A stretch of 64,000 bases of DNA from Verrucomicrobiota bacterium (GCA_023399155.1 JAEWQP010000016.1:248001-312000), one strand, 5' to 3'. Counted from the stretch's first letter, positions 1 to 8,974 are shown. Made by a program: numbers and translations. Notes: generated from the letters alone by a model not told the origin.

Positions 1-2331
1 GCCCGTTCCGGACGTGAAACGTGTCAATTCCCCGCTGATGAAGGTGCTCTGGTCCGGCATCACCCGCACGGCCGTGGGCACCGCGCTCGGCGTCTGGACG
101 CGGGCCGCGTCCAGCGCGCCTTGGGGTGTGAGCCACGCCGTGTAGCGCCTGTCGATCCACGTATCGTCGGCCAGTTTGAACTGCGTGAACGGCCCGAAGA
201 TCACGTAGCGGCCGTCCGTGTAGCGATCGAAATTATACACCGCGGCGTTCGGGCGCGCATCGAAGGACGTGTCCACCGAGCCGTCCGCATTGAGGCGTGC
301 GAAGTAGGTGCGGGTGATGGCCGTCGTTTCCTTGTTGGGAAGGAACGCGGTGAAGCTCCCGGCCAGGGTGATCTTGCCGTCGGATTCGAGCATGAGGGTC
401 GAGACGGCCGCGTTCGGACGGGGCAGGAACGTATCATCCGGCGTGCCGTCCGCACCGAGGCGGACGACATAGTAATAGGCGATCGCACGTCTCGCGCCGT
501 TCGGCTGGAGCGACGTGAAATCGCCCGCCATCAGGATCTTCCCACCGCCGTCGATGGCGATCGCGTTGACGGTGAGATTGGGGCTGGGGTCGAACGCCGT
601 GTCGACCGTACCATCCACGTTGATACGCGCGGCATAGCGGCGGATGACGGCGTCGGCATCCGGATTGGGCTGCAGGCTGGTGAAGTTTCCGCCGATGAGC
701 ATCCGGCCGTCGGCCTGGGGCGTGATGGCGTAGACCACGCTGTTGGGATTCGGCTTGAAGGCCTCGTCGGGCTCGCCGTCGGCGCTGAGCCGGGCGAAGT
801 AGGGCACGAGCTTGCTGTTCACCCGCGTGAAGCCGCCGCCGATCAGGATACGGCCATCCTCCAGCGGCCGGACTGCGTAGACCGGGCCGTTCAACTGCGG
901 GCGGAACGTCGACGAGACGACGCCTTCGGGACTGATTCGCGCCAGCGCCGTGCGCGTCACGCCGCCGATGGTCGAATAGGTCCCCGCGATGAGAAGGCTG
1001 CCGCTGGCTTCGCGCTCAATCGCGACAGCGCTTCCGGAGCTGGTGGAGCGAAATGCCATGTCCACCGTGCCATCGGCCTGGAGGCGGGCGATGCGGCCGC
1101 GCCGCGCATTCGCACCGGAACCGATCCCGGTGAAATAACCTGCGGCGACGATCGTGCCATCCGGCTGCGCGACGGTGGCCGTGACCGGTCCGTTGGCATT
1201 GGGAAAGAACTCCGAATCGATCGTGCCGTCCATGAAGAGGCGCGTGATGTATCCATAGCCCGCGGACGCCGAGCTGGCGGAGGGGCGGATCCAGAGGAAA
1301 CGCCCGGCCACGACCAGGCGCCCGTCTGCCTGGACGGTGATCGACTCGACGGACGCGTTGGCGAACGGCGTAAACCCGGAGTCGTGGCTGCCGTCGGCGT
1401 TGAACCGCACCAGGCGGGCTGCCGTGGTGCTGGAACCGCCGGACGGGGTGATGGTGGTGAAGTCTCCGCCGACAAGGATCTTGCCGTCGGCCTGCCCCGC
1501 GAGGACGAGCACGCGGTCGTCGAGCGCGTGGGTGAGCCCGGCATCGAGCGTGCCGTCGGCCCGGACGCGCGCGATGCGGCTGCGGCTCTCCGCCGTCGTG
1601 GAGCCGGTGGGGCGGATCGTCGTGAACCCGCCCCCGATCACGACGTCGCCGTCCGGCTCGACGAGCAGGGCGAACACGGTGTTGTTGGCACCGACATCGA
1701 AGCTGGCGTCGACCGAGCCGTCAGGGTTGAGCCGCGCGATCCGCGAGCGCGCGATCGGGGCGCCCGCCCCGTCGGGCTGCAAGGAAATGAACGCGCCGCC
1801 GATGAGGATCCGGCCGTCGGGCTGCAGCGCGATGGCACGGATGATCGCCTGCGGATAATGGGCGTAGGGCGGCGCGCCGACGCCGACCGGATTGATCTGC
1901 CGGAACGTCGTGTCAACGGCCCCATTGGGCATGAGGCGGGCGAGGCCGTTGCGGTCGTAGCTCCCGGAATCGTCGCCCACGCGGGTGAACTTGCCGGCGA
2001 TGAGGATGCGGCCGTCGGGCTGCAGCGCCATGGCGGAGATGTCGCCGTCGGTGAAGGTCGTGAACGAACCGTCGACCGTACCATCGCGCAGGATACGCGC
2101 GATGCGCTGCCGGTACACGATGTTGCCGTAGTGGTCGGGCTCGAAGAGGCTGAACGCGCCGCCGACGATGATCTTGCCGTCGGGCTGGCGGACCATCGCG
2201 TAGACGTTGGAGTCGCTGTTGGGATCGAATCCGTCGCCGTACGCCTGGGCGCGGGCCGGGGTGATCGCGGCGACGAGCCAGACGGCGAGGCAGCCGAGGC
2301 TACGAAGGAGGGAAGTGGATGCAGAAGCCAT
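1..2331 (-). CDS. Secreted delta-60 repeat protein (C-terminus beyond window)
   Basis: The minus-strand frame stays open from an ATG at 2331 to the window edge, giving at least 777 codons; the C-terminus lies outside. The N-terminus is a clear signal peptide (about residues 1-28, ending ARAQA). The rest is a chain of about twelve units of 50-65 residues, each with a core like ALQPDGRILIAGKF followed by a segment like IARLNPDGSVDASF. This is the delta-60 (beta-propeller-like) repeat seen in secreted bacterial proteins. Role unknown; such proteins are usually exported and often surface bound. It starts 21 bases after the stop of the upstream beta-barrel-like gene, so the two are probably co-transcribed. 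No Shine-Dalgarno sequence is visible. Repeat family: confident. Function: not assigned. Confidence 0.85.
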   Translation of the reverse strand, partial: MASASTSLLRSLGCLAVWLVAAITPARAQAYGDGFDPNSDSNVYAMVRQPDGKIIVGGAFSLFEPDHYGNIVYRQRIARILRDGTVDGSFTTFTDGDISAMALQPDGRILIAGKFTRVGDDSGSYDRNGLARLMPNGAVDTTFRQINPVGVGAPPYAHYPQAIIRAIALQPDGRILIGGAFISLQPDGAGAPIARSRIARLNPDGSVDASFDVGANNTVFALLVEPDGDVVIGGGFTTIRPTGSTTAESRSRIARVRADGTLDAGLTHALDDRVLVLAGQADGKILVGGDFTTITPSGGSSTTAARLVRFNADGSHDSGFTPFANASVESITVQADGRLVVAGRFLWIRPSASSASAGYGYITRLFMDGTIDSEFFPNANGPVTATVAQPDGTIVAAGYFTGIGSGANARRGRIARLQADGTVDMAFRSTSSGSAVAIEREASGSLLIAGTYSTIGGVTRTALARISPEGVVSSTFRPQLNGPVYAVRPLEDGRILIGGGFTRVNSKLVPYFARLSADGEPDEAFKPNPNSVVYAITPQADGRMLIGGNFTSLQPNPDADAVIRRYAARINVDGTVDTAFDPSPNLTVNAIAIDGGGKILMAGDFTSLQPNGARRAIAYYYVVRLGADGTPDDTFLPRPNAAVSTLMLESDGKITLAGSFTAFLPNKETTAITRTYFARLNADGSVDTSFDARPNAAVYNFDRYTDGRYVIFGPFTQFKLADDTWIDRRYTAWLTPQGALDAARVQTPSAVPTAVRVMPDQSTFISGELTRFTSGTG

Positions 2332-2352
2332 GTCCGAAAGGGGTCGAAGTGC

Positions 2353-3525
2353 TTAGAACAGTTTCGTGAAGCCGAGGCGGAATCCCGTGCCGGCGCCGAG
2401 GCGCACCTCGGCGGTGCGACCATCGAGCGGGATGTCGATAGCCTCGTCCACCTTCTCATAACTGGCACCGATGAAGAGCCCGGTCGTGGGCGACAGCCAA
2501 AGCTCCGCGTCGAGCGTGCCGTAGGCGCCGAAGAAGGTGGACTTGTCCGGCGTCGTCTCGCTCCGGTGGCGAAGCGGGGTGAGCTGCTGCTCGAAATTGA
2601 GCCGCTCGTCATAACGCATGGTCAACCCGACGTAGCTCGCCGTCAGGCCCAGACCCGCGCGTAACGCCAGGCGCTCGAAGGGCCGATAGCGCAGCCATAC
2701 GCCGCCCCGGGCCGTCACGGCGCCGCCGCGGACCTGCCAGTAGCCGTTGATCGGCGCGCCTCCCACCGTCTCCTCGCCGAGGCTTCGGTAATACGGCCGA
2801 TTGGCGAGCAGGATGGTCGTGTCGATGGTGTTGGAAATCGGATTGCCGTTCGGATCGGTGTCGCTGGTCGTCTGCGACGATGGAGCGGTGTAGGGTCCGG
2901 TCGGCGGCTTGGCCCCATCGAGCGAATAGCGGTCCTCGTCCATGATCAAGGTGGTGTTGATGATGGCGCTGGTCTTCGCGTTGATGCTGCTGAGGCCCAG
3001 ACCCGCCTGGCCGCCCCAGGTCAGTCGCGGCGACTGGTTGCGCAAGCGTCCGCCGAAGCGGCCGAACGCGTAGGAGTAATCCAGGTCGATGCCCGGAATC
3101 TCGGACGAATCCACCTCCACGGAGGTCCCGCGGCTCTCCGTGCTGTAGCGGTGAAAAGCGACGCCATCGCCAAGCCCGTCGCCATCCTCGTCGATGACCT
3201 GGCTGGCGTAACCCATGCGCCAGGTGTTCGTGCGCCCGTCGTCGGGAAAATCGGTGCCGTCGCTGGCGCGGCGCTGGTCCATGGCGACGGAGCCGTCGTC
3301 GTAGAAACGGTTCATCTCGCTCCATTGATCGCCGATGGTCTGCGCATTTCCCAGCGTGCCGACGTCGCGGAAGGTCACGTCGACGTTGGTGTTCATGCGC
3401 AGGCTGAGCGAAAACTCGCCCCGCGGATCGTCGATCGTCTGGAGCGATCGGGGCTGGATCTGGGCCCAAGCCGGCAGTGCGGCCGCTGCAGTCAGCAGCA
3501 GCAGGAAGACGGGGAGACGAACCAT
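2353..3525 (-). CDS. Exported beta-barrel-like outer-membrane protein
   Basis: 390 residues from an ATG at 3525, chosen because MVRLPVFLLLLTAAAALPAWAQ is a textbook signal peptide; the frame extends upstream but that part is not protein-like. The mature part alternates polar and hydrophobic residues, has many Gly/Tyr/Arg-rich strands (GGVWLRYRPFERLALRAGLG, GLFIGASYEKVDEAIDIP) and ends in a terminal Phe (GFRLGFTKLF), typical of outer-membrane barrels recognised by BAM. It has a Ca-loop-like DEDGDGLGDG near residue 116. No family name recognised. It is the first gene of a probable two-gene unit with the downstream delta-60 protein, so the pair may act at the cell surface. Coding status sure, barrel assignment likely, function unknown. 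Confidence 0.72.
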   Translation of the reverse strand: MVRLPVFLLLLTAAAALPAWAQIQPRSLQTIDDPRGEFSLSLRMNTNVDVTFRDVGTLGNAQTIGDQWSEMNRFYDDGSVAMDQRRASDGTDFPDDGRTNTWRMGYASQVIDEDGDGLGDGVAFHRYSTESRGTSVEVDSSEIPGIDLDYSYAFGRFGGRLRNQSPRLTWGGQAGLGLSSINAKTSAIINTTLIMDEDRYSLDGAKPPTGPYTAPSSQTTSDTDPNGNPISNTIDTTILLANRPYYRSLGEETVGGAPINGYWQVRGGAVTARGGVWLRYRPFERLALRAGLGLTASYVGLTMRYDERLNFEQQLTPLRHRSETTPDKSTFFGAYGTLDAELWLSPTTGLFIGASYEKVDEAIDIPLDGRTAEVRLGAGTGFRLGFTKLF

Positions 3526-3877
3526 AAAGGGAGGAAGGTGCCGCCCGGCGGTCGAAAACCGAGCAAACTGGGATGAACGGCGAGGTTTGTGGTGAGAACT
3601 CCGACAACGCAATGGCTGAAGTTGCGCGGCCGAAGATCCCGGAGCCCCTTCGATGACACCGGCGGCTCCCAGGAGTTTCCTCGAGGTGTGCGACTGCGCA
3701 CATGAAGCACCGCACGTGGTGTCCCGCTGGGACGCCAGAATAGATCTCATCCCAACGGATGTGGCAGCCGCCTCCAATCATGACCAGCCTGAATATGCGC
3801 CGGGGCCGTGTTCGGCTGTATTCGGCCCCGGGGCCCGCCTGCGCCAGCGTTGATCGAGCGGACTCGGCGTCGGACGC
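3526..3877. other. Non-coding gap, no gene recognised
   Basis: About 350 bases between the beta-barrel gene and the terminator behind the sigma-factor gene. Several open frames cross it, but none has a signal peptide, family motif or plausible start, and they overlap each other on both strands. It presumably carries the promoter of the minus-strand pair below it. Confidence 0.4.
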
Positions 3878-3912
3878 GAAAAGGATCCGCCCTCTCGCGA
3901 GAGCGGATCCTT
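3878..3912 (-). terminator. Rho-independent terminator behind the sigma-factor gene
   Basis: On the minus strand GGATCCG pairs with CGGATCC around a self-complementary CTCTCGCGAGAG core with a 2-base bulge, and the stem is followed by TTTTCG. It lies about 160 bases beyond the stop of the sigma-factor gene. The T-run is short, so efficiency is uncertain. Confidence 0.55.
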
Positions 3913-4072
3913 CCACTATCCAGAGCGCACGCGAGCCCGGCTGTGCCGGTGCGCGTCTACCGGTCGTGCGCGGCGGTCGCAGGCACCTGCCCGCTGGTTC
4001 GCCCGGCGCGGACGCGAACGCGACGGTCCACCCGTCGCGCGGCCTGGCAGGCGCCCGCTGCGCGGGGGGCAC

Positions 4073-4816
4073 CTACCGGCGCGCGCGGTGGGTGATGATC
4101 GAACGCCAGAGCGCGAGGACGCTCTCGTCGGCGCGCAACCGCTTCTCGCCGGCCTCGCGGATCTGGCGGACCCGCTCCTTGGAGACGCCGACCTGATCCG
4201 CAATCTCCTCGAGGGTGGCGTCCTCGAAGTAGTAGCGCCGGACGACGAACCCCTGGTTCGGGGTCAGGCGACCCAGCGCCTCCGCGACGAGTTCGGCAAG
4301 TTCGCCGGATTCGGCAAACTCGATCGGCGAGACGGTGACCTCGTCGGGCACGCGCGCGAACCGGTCGACTTCGTCGGGATCGCCGACGTAAGTCTCCGCC
4401 GCCAGCGCGAGTCGCTCGGTTTGGCGGACCTCCTCGGGCGAGAATCCTGTGACCTCAGCCACCTCGGCGGACGTGGCGTCGCGACCGACTTCCTGCGCGA
4501 TCTCCGCAGCCGCCCGCCGCACGGTCGATACCCGCGCGCGGGCACGCCGCGAGAGCGGGTCGAGCCGGCGCAGTTCGTCGAGCATCGCACCGCGCACCCG
4601 GATGAACGCGTAGGCGCGCGCCTCGTCGTCGGGGCCGTCGAAATCGTTCAACGTCTCGACCAGGGCCAGGCGGCCGGCGCTGGCCAGGTCTTCGCGCGAC
4701 ACGCTGGCCGGAAGGCGGCGGGCGAGCGGGGCGAGCGCGGCGTCGACCACATCAAGGTGATCCTCGATGGACGCAAACTCACGGATGCTGGGCGCGAACT
4801 GGACGGCGATATTCAT
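4073..4816 (-). CDS. FliA/WhiG-type RNA polymerase sigma factor (group 3)
   Basis: 247 residues from ATG 4816 (MNIAVQF); an upstream in-frame TTG at 4888 would add 24 low-complexity residues and is less likely. Region 2 is clear around residues 60-95 (YAFIRVRGAMLDELRRLD, the hallmark of FliA/SigF-type factors, followed by PLSRRARARV). Region 3 spans about residues 100-145 (RDATSAEVAEVTGFSPEEV). Region 4 with its helix-turn-helix spans about 185-235 (LTPNQGFVVRRYYFED, then TLEEIADQVGVSKERVRQI). Such factors direct core polymerase to a small alternative regulon (motility, envelope, stress). No flagellar, sporulation or anti-sigma gene is adjacent, so the regulon is unknown. A TIR-like gene lies upstream on the same strand but a terminator separates them. 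Two hairpins sit in the leader. Family assignment is secure. Confidence 0.88.
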   Translation of the reverse strand: MNIAVQFAPSIREFASIEDHLDVVDAALAPLARRLPASVSREDLASAGRLALVETLNDFDGPDDEARAYAFIRVRGAMLDELRRLDPLSRRARARVSTVRRAAAEIAQEVGRDATSAEVAEVTGFSPEEVRQTERLALAAETYVGDPDEVDRFARVPDEVTVSPIEFAESGELAELVAEALGRLTPNQGFVVRRYYFEDATLEEIADQVGVSKERVRQIREAGEKRLRADESVLALWRSIITHRARR

Positions 4817-4893
4817 GGGACGAACGGGAAAGGTGCGTCGTCCGCATTCAGTTCGCGGCTCCTGCGGCGGGCGCTTGACGGCGGACAAGCCGA

Positions 4894-4948
4894 CCTTCGG
4901 ATGACCGAAGGCGGACCTGCCCGCCGAAGCGCGAGTCGCGCAGGCGGG
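4894..4948. repeat. Pair of REP-like hairpins upstream of the sigma-factor gene
   Basis: CCTTCGG/CCGAAGG (4894-4911, 4-base loop) is followed by CCCGCC...GGCGGG (4920-4948) enclosing a near-perfect GCGCGA/TCGCGC stem. The paired layout and the GCCGAAGC/GAAGGCGG wording resemble REP/RAYT-type intergenic palindromes; a related hairpin occurs at 42653-42688. It could alternatively be a leader structure of the sigma-factor mRNA. Confidence 0.45.
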
Positions 4949-4970
4949 TGTGTATTCTTGAGCGAAGGTG

Positions 4971-5010
4971 GAAAATGAAAAGGAGCCCGGCGCGCGAGGC
5001 GCGGGGCTCC
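4971..5010 (-). terminator. Rho-independent terminator behind the TIR-like gene
   Basis: On the minus strand a strong GC stem (GGAGCCC paired with GGGCTCC, extended by GCGCG pairs) is followed by TTTTCATTTTC. It begins 35 bases after the stop of the TIR-like gene and so separates it transcriptionally from the sigma-factor gene. Confidence 0.8.
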
Positions 5011-5044
5011 CGGTGCCCGGAGCCGGGCCGGCGTTCAGGACGCC

Positions 5045-5464
5045 TCAGCCGGCACGACGGAGCACATGCTGCCGCTGACCGAGGCGTTGAAGAAACTCCA
5101 GGATGCGCGGCCAGTTCCAGCCGGTCACCGTGGAGACACTCCAGTCCTCGGGCAGCGTGCACCTGCCAGCCGGCCCCCCGGCGACGATGGCGTGGAGCGG
5201 GATACCGGCCTCGTGAGCCGCCGCCACGTCGTCCTCGACTGCGAGGTTGCGCATCGCGCGAGGACTGGCGAGCACCACGGCGAGGTCACACTGCTGGAGC
5301 TTGCTCCGGCTCAGGACGCGACGGCGGCGGGCATCCGTCACGTGGTGAGTCGTCTCGACGAAGCGCACCGGCAAGCCGGCCGCCCGCGAGGCTGCGACCA
5401 GGAGGCTGCGAAAATTCGCATCCTCGGGCGCATAGCTCAGATAAACACGCGTGAACGTTGTCAT
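5045..5464 (-). CDS. Small TIR-like (DUF1863/ThsB-type) domain protein
   Basis: 139 residues from ATG 5464. The fold-defining features of a TIR-like domain are visible: a first strand RVYLSYAPEDANF (residues 6-18, matching the family's FISYxxxD/N pattern), helix A RSLLVAASRAAG, a strand CDLAVVLASPRAMRN (59-73) and AVEDDVAAAHEAGIPLHAI (75-93), which matches the conserved stretch before GIPL/GKPL. The acidic trio E77-D78-D79 falls where the family usually has WE, so the catalytic Glu may be displaced or replaced. Members of this group include ThsB, the NAD-using signalling protein of Thoeris defence, but many are uncharacterised. No ThsA-like effector is next to it; the neighbour is a sigma factor behind a terminator. 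Domain assignment likely, role open. Confidence 0.68.
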   Translation of the reverse strand: MTTFTRVYLSYAPEDANFRSLLVAASRAAGLPVRFVETTHHVTDARRRRVLSRSKLQQCDLAVVLASPRAMRNLAVEDDVAAAHEAGIPLHAIVAGGPAGRCTLPEDWSVSTVTGWNWPRILEFLQRLGQRQHVLRRAG

Positions 5465-6081
5465 GGCAAAATGGAGACTTGCAGCTTCCGTGCCGGAAAC
5501 GGTCCGGCTCCCGGGGCGGACGCAGCGATGAGATAAATCCCGATCGCGGCGTCCGCCCATGCAGCGAAATTATCCTGCGGCCTCAGGTCGCTCGGTGCCA
5601 AAAGACTTCTTTGGCATCCGCCCTCAGTGACCGCAGGGTTAAGTGAGAAGGGGAATGGGGAAGGGAGGGAACGAGGGAGAGCGGACGGGCGATTGCCGTA
5701 TCCATCTCTTCGACTCATCCTCCGGCCCCCGGCTCCCGCGCCCCGGCCGCGGGCGGCCGGGGCGAAACAGTCCCCTGCCGGCTTTCGGCCGCCGGCTGGC
5801 ATCCGGGAGACCCGATGGGGAGGTGCGAACTCCGGCCTCGGGACGACAGCCGGCGCATGTTCGAACAAGGGAAGGCGCCTGACGGACAGGCGCCCTTCGC
5901 AAAAGAACACACACCCACGCCCCTCTCCGGTCGCGCGAAGGCGCGGTCCGGGATTGGGCGGCCGCGGGATTTGAGGCGGACGTTGGCTGATTGACCTGGG
6001 CTCAGCGGTGAAGCCGCGTGGAACTTTTCTGGCAAAAACGGGTACCTGGGACCCGGGTTCCGGAAGCGGCTTCATGGCTGG
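5465..6081. other. Long non-coding gap, no gene recognised
   Basis: Over 600 bases without a credible gene. Overlapping open frames on both strands are Arg/Pro/Ser-rich and look like GC shadows. Small structures include a weak hairpin at about 5596-5617 (TGCCAAAAGA/TCTTTGGCA) and a self-complementary patch at about 6040-6062 (GGTACCTGGGACCCGGGTTCC region). The promoter of the TIR-like gene should lie near 5470-5550, but I cannot place it. Confidence 0.35.
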
Positions 6082-6117
6082 AAAAACAAAAAACCCACTT
6101 CCGGGCGGGAAGTGGGT
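6082..6117 (-). terminator. Strong rho-independent terminator
   Basis: On the minus strand ACCCACTTCC pairs with GGAAGTGGGT over a 4-5 base loop, followed immediately by TTTTTTGTTTTT. This is one of the best terminators in the window. It lies 33 bases downstream of the stop of the hypothetical gene ending at 6150, which supports that frame being expressed. Confidence 0.88.
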
Positions 6118-6149
6118 CGTCAACTTGGTCGGATTCGGTTTTCCGGTGG

Positions 6150-6557
6150 TCAGTTAGTTCCCCTTCCCCGTGCGCTCGCGTAGTCGTGGCGGCGGTTGCC
6201 CTTAATCGTGACCTGGGCAGAGGTGCCGGCGGCGGCCATGGCGGCGGTCTTCGGGCACACGTCACCAGCGAGCCACTCCGTGCGGAGCGCTTTCGTGGTC
6301 GTAAGGTGACGGGTCAGGAACATGCGTGAGGTGCTGGGTTGAATCGCGGCGTGGGCCGCATCGAGTGAAAACAGTAAGTGGTCGATCTTGGTGAACGGCT
6401 CAAGCCTGGAGTTGTTCAAGGGGTCGTCCGCAAAAAACCTGATTTTCCCCGCGACCCCTTTCCCCGCGGGCGCGCCAGACTGCCCGGTGAAGTCGTCGAT
6501 GAGCGTCCAGACCCTCCCATCCCGAAGGAGTAGTCGCCCCGGCCACCGGGTTCCCAC
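6150..6557 (-). CDS. Hypothetical protein, possibly frameshifted upstream
   Basis: 135 residues from ATG 6557 with protein-like composition (RVWTLIDDFTG, GKIRFFADDPLNN, EPFTKIDHLLFSLDAAH, then TSAQVTIKGNRRHDYASARG) and GC-rich third positions. An internal ATG at 6323 would give only the last 57 residues. No family recognised, no signal peptide, no membrane segment. The main support is a strong terminator directly behind it. A second minus-strand frame with its own ATG at about 6592 (MAEEALREHLSAAWEPGG) overlaps the 5' part; its start reads better than this one's, so the true gene may begin there and have suffered a frameshift near 6500-6530. Function unknown. Confidence 0.45.
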   Translation of the reverse strand: MGTRWPGRLLLRDGRVWTLIDDFTGQSGAPAGKGVAGKIRFFADDPLNNSRLEPFTKIDHLLFSLDAAHAAIQPSTSRMFLTRHLTTTKALRTEWLAGDVCPKTAAMAAAGTSAQVTIKGNRRHDYASARGRGTN

Positions 6558-7159
6558 GCTGCGGAAAGATGTTCACGGAGCGCCTCTTCGGCCATTTCAG
6601 ATTCAGGTCGAATCCCCTCGGGCGCCACCCGCACGCCTTCCTTCCGGCTGCGCTCTACAGGGGATGACAGGCTCCAAAAATGGCTAATGCGCCGAAGCAC
6701 TATGCCCGCTCCGGCGCATCGCCTGACCGGCACCTCCCCCAAGGCACCGGCCGAAATTTCACAGTCCTGTCTCTAAGCGCCCCAGGCCTGCGCCCAGGGG
6801 AACGACCAAACCATCGGCAGGATCCCAGCTGAGACAATCGAGCCGGACGAACCAGTAGCCGGCCGCAGCGATGGCTGAAGAGGCCTAATAACCCGCGCCG
6901 TGGCGCGCGGCAGCAGGGTAAACGAGACATGCCCCCGCGCGGGCTGTCGGTTCGCCGCCGACGTCGCCGTCGGGTGCCCCGAATCGCGTCGCATCGGTGG
7001 GCGCCCCGTAGCGGAAGGCGTCAGCCTGACGGCGTTTCCGGACTTGCGGCACGACGGGCTAGCGTTAGCGCTCCTCGGCGTTTGGCGAAACCACATCCGT
7101 CACTTCAGTCAGAGCGGGCACGCGCGTCGCGTCGTCCACCTCGCCTACCCTTGTTGATC
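6558..7159. other. Non-coding gap, no gene recognised
   Basis: About 600 bases between the hypothetical gene and the beta-helix gene. Frames crossing it lack motifs, and the frame fused to the beta-helix gene upstream of 7160 is Arg-rich shadow. It should contain the promoter of the plus-strand gene starting at 7160; no clear -35/-10 pair stands out. Confidence 0.35.
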
Positions 7160-8956
7160 ATGCTTACTCCGCGTTCGTCCCTCGTTCTTGCCTGCATCGC
7201 GGCGCTCTGCGCCATCCCGGCGTTGCGCGCCCAGCCGTCCGGCGGTCCCTACGGCCCGCAACCCCAGCGTTACGAAGTTCCGACGGGCGTAAAACAGGTG
7301 ATCTACGTCGCGCCCGACGCCAAGGCCGACGGCTCCGGCGCCAGTCTCCAGGCACCGACCTCGCTCGAGACGGCCATCTCACGCGCGAGCACCGGCGATG
7401 TGATCGTGATGCGCGGCGGCGAATATCGGACGGGAGGCCTTGTGCTCAACCAGGGGATCACGATTCAACCGCACGCGGACGAACAACCGGTGTTGAAGGG
7501 GACCCGGGTCGCCACCGAGTGGGAGGCGCTGCGCGACAACGTCTGGCGCACGCGTTGGACCACGCTGTTCCCGCAGAAACCGGCCGATTGGTGGCGCCGC
7601 AATCGCGAGGGCATGCGCACCCCGCTGCATCTCTTCAACAACGACATGGTATTCATCGACGGCCGCGCACTCCAGTCCGCCAGCTGGGAAGGCGGGCTCG
7701 ATGAAAACACCTACTCGATCGATTACGAGGGCGGCTGGGTCTACCTCGGCGTCGATCCCGCCAACCACGTCGTCGAGATCACCGCGCACGACAGCGCGAT
7801 CGTCCGCACCACCGGCGATGTCCACGGCAAGAAATCGGACAAGAAGGGCTACACCCTGCGCGGTCTCACCTTCACCCAATACGCCTACCGCGCGCTCGAG
7901 GTCGAAGGATACGAGCCCGAGGGCCCGGCCGACGAATCGACGTTCGGCAAGGATGTGGTCGGCACCACGCTCGAGCACGTGACGATCACGCACTGCTCCC
8001 GGGTGGGCGGCTACTTCCGCGGCGACCGCACGGTCTTCCGCAACTGCTACGTCAGCGACACCAGCACGGAGGGCCTGTACCTCATCAGCGGCGCCGACTG
8101 CCTGCTCGAGAAGAACATCATCGCCCGCAACAACGTTGAGGGCATCACCGGCTACTACCCGTCAGCGGTGAAGATCTTCAACCAGACCAATCGCGTGGTC
8201 TGTCGCGACAACCTCGTGCTCGACCAGAAGAACTCCAACGGCATCTGGTACGACGTCGGCAACAACGATGGCGTGTTCGTCAACAACTGGATCCAGGACT
8301 GCGAGGACGGATTCTTCTTCGAGATCTCGCAGCGCGCGGTCTGCGCGGGCAACGTCTTCGTCAACTGCGTGAAGGGCGTGCGCTCGCTCAACGCGGCCGA
8401 CGTGCACGTCTACCATAATACCTTTGTGAATACGACGGCCGCGTTCGAGCGGACCGAGCGCAGCGCGCAGGGCGACCACTTCGGCTGGCATCCCGCCACC
8501 GGTCCCGACGTCGACGAGCGCATCAACCACATCTTCGTCGGCAATCTCGTGACGGCCGACGCGTCCTTCGCGGAACCCCTGGTGCTCTTCGGCCAGACCA
8601 AGGCCCTCCTGGGCAAGCTCACCGACTCGCAGGTGTCCCGCCTCGAGGGCAACGTCTACGTCCGTCCCGCCGGCGCCAAGGCGCCGCTGATCTCGTGGGC
8701 TCCGGTCGATGCGAAGACGCTCGAACGCTCGTTCGCGACGCTCGACGAGTTCCGCACGGCGCACCCGAAACTTGAGGGCGGCAGCAAGGCTCTGACGATG
8801 GAGCTCGGCGGCCTGTTCAAGAGCCCGCTCCTGGGCAACCTGGAACTCACACAGCCCCTCACGATCGAGGCGAAGACGCCGCCCGAGGTGCTCAAGCTGC
8901 TGGGCTGGACCGAGGCCGACGCCCGCACGCCGGGCGCCTATCCGGCGCGGCGCTGA
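7160..8956 (+). CDS. Secreted right-handed parallel beta-helix protein
   Basis: 598 residues. ATG 7160 was chosen because MLTPRSSLVLACIAALCAIPALRAQ is a clear signal peptide; the longer upstream frame is not protein-like. After a Pro-rich linker comes the start signature of the DUF1565/pectate-lyase-like fold (VIYVAPDAKADGSGASLQAPTSLETAI, then TGDVIVMRGGEYR). A long repeat region at about residues 240-450 has recurring coils such as NNVEGITGYYPSAVKIFNQT, NIIARNN, NLVLDQKNSNGIWYD and NVFVNCVKGVRSLNA. Such proteins are often polysaccharide lyases or surface carbohydrate-binding proteins. I cannot identify catalytic residues, so no lyase family is named. It stands alone, followed by a bidirectional terminator. 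Confidence 0.85.
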   Translation: MLTPRSSLVLACIAALCAIPALRAQPSGGPYGPQPQRYEVPTGVKQVIYVAPDAKADGSGASLQAPTSLETAISRASTGDVIVMRGGEYRTGGLVLNQGITIQPHADEQPVLKGTRVATEWEALRDNVWRTRWTTLFPQKPADWWRRNREGMRTPLHLFNNDMVFIDGRALQSASWEGGLDENTYSIDYEGGWVYLGVDPANHVVEITAHDSAIVRTTGDVHGKKSDKKGYTLRGLTFTQYAYRALEVEGYEPEGPADESTFGKDVVGTTLEHVTITHCSRVGGYFRGDRTVFRNCYVSDTSTEGLYLISGADCLLEKNIIARNNVEGITGYYPSAVKIFNQTNRVVCRDNLVLDQKNSNGIWYDVGNNDGVFVNNWIQDCEDGFFFEISQRAVCAGNVFVNCVKGVRSLNAADVHVYHNTFVNTTAAFERTERSAQGDHFGWHPATGPDVDERINHIFVGNLVTADASFAEPLVLFGQTKALLGKLTDSQVSRLEGNVYVRPAGAKAPLISWAPVDAKTLERSFATLDEFRTAHPKLEGGSKALTMELGGLFKSPLLGNLELTQPLTIEAKTPPEVLKLLGWTEADARTPGAYPARR

Positions 8957-8974
8957 TCTCCTGATTCTGGATAC

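Noticed and set aside
121..2664. 847-codon plus-strand open frame opposite the delta-60 protein gene
   Set aside because: It lies antisense to a clearly repetitive real protein; its Arg/Asp/Val-rich text mirrors the repeat unit and it has no motif. GC-driven shadow.
3759..4196. Plus-strand frame antisense to the sigma-factor 3' end
   Set aside because: It overlaps the terminator hairpin and the conserved sigma region 4 coding sequence on the other strand; no protein features.
5643..5974. Small plus-strand frames in the 5465-6081 gap
   Set aside because: Several overlapping frames on both strands are Arg/Pro/Gly-rich, with no start signal or motif.
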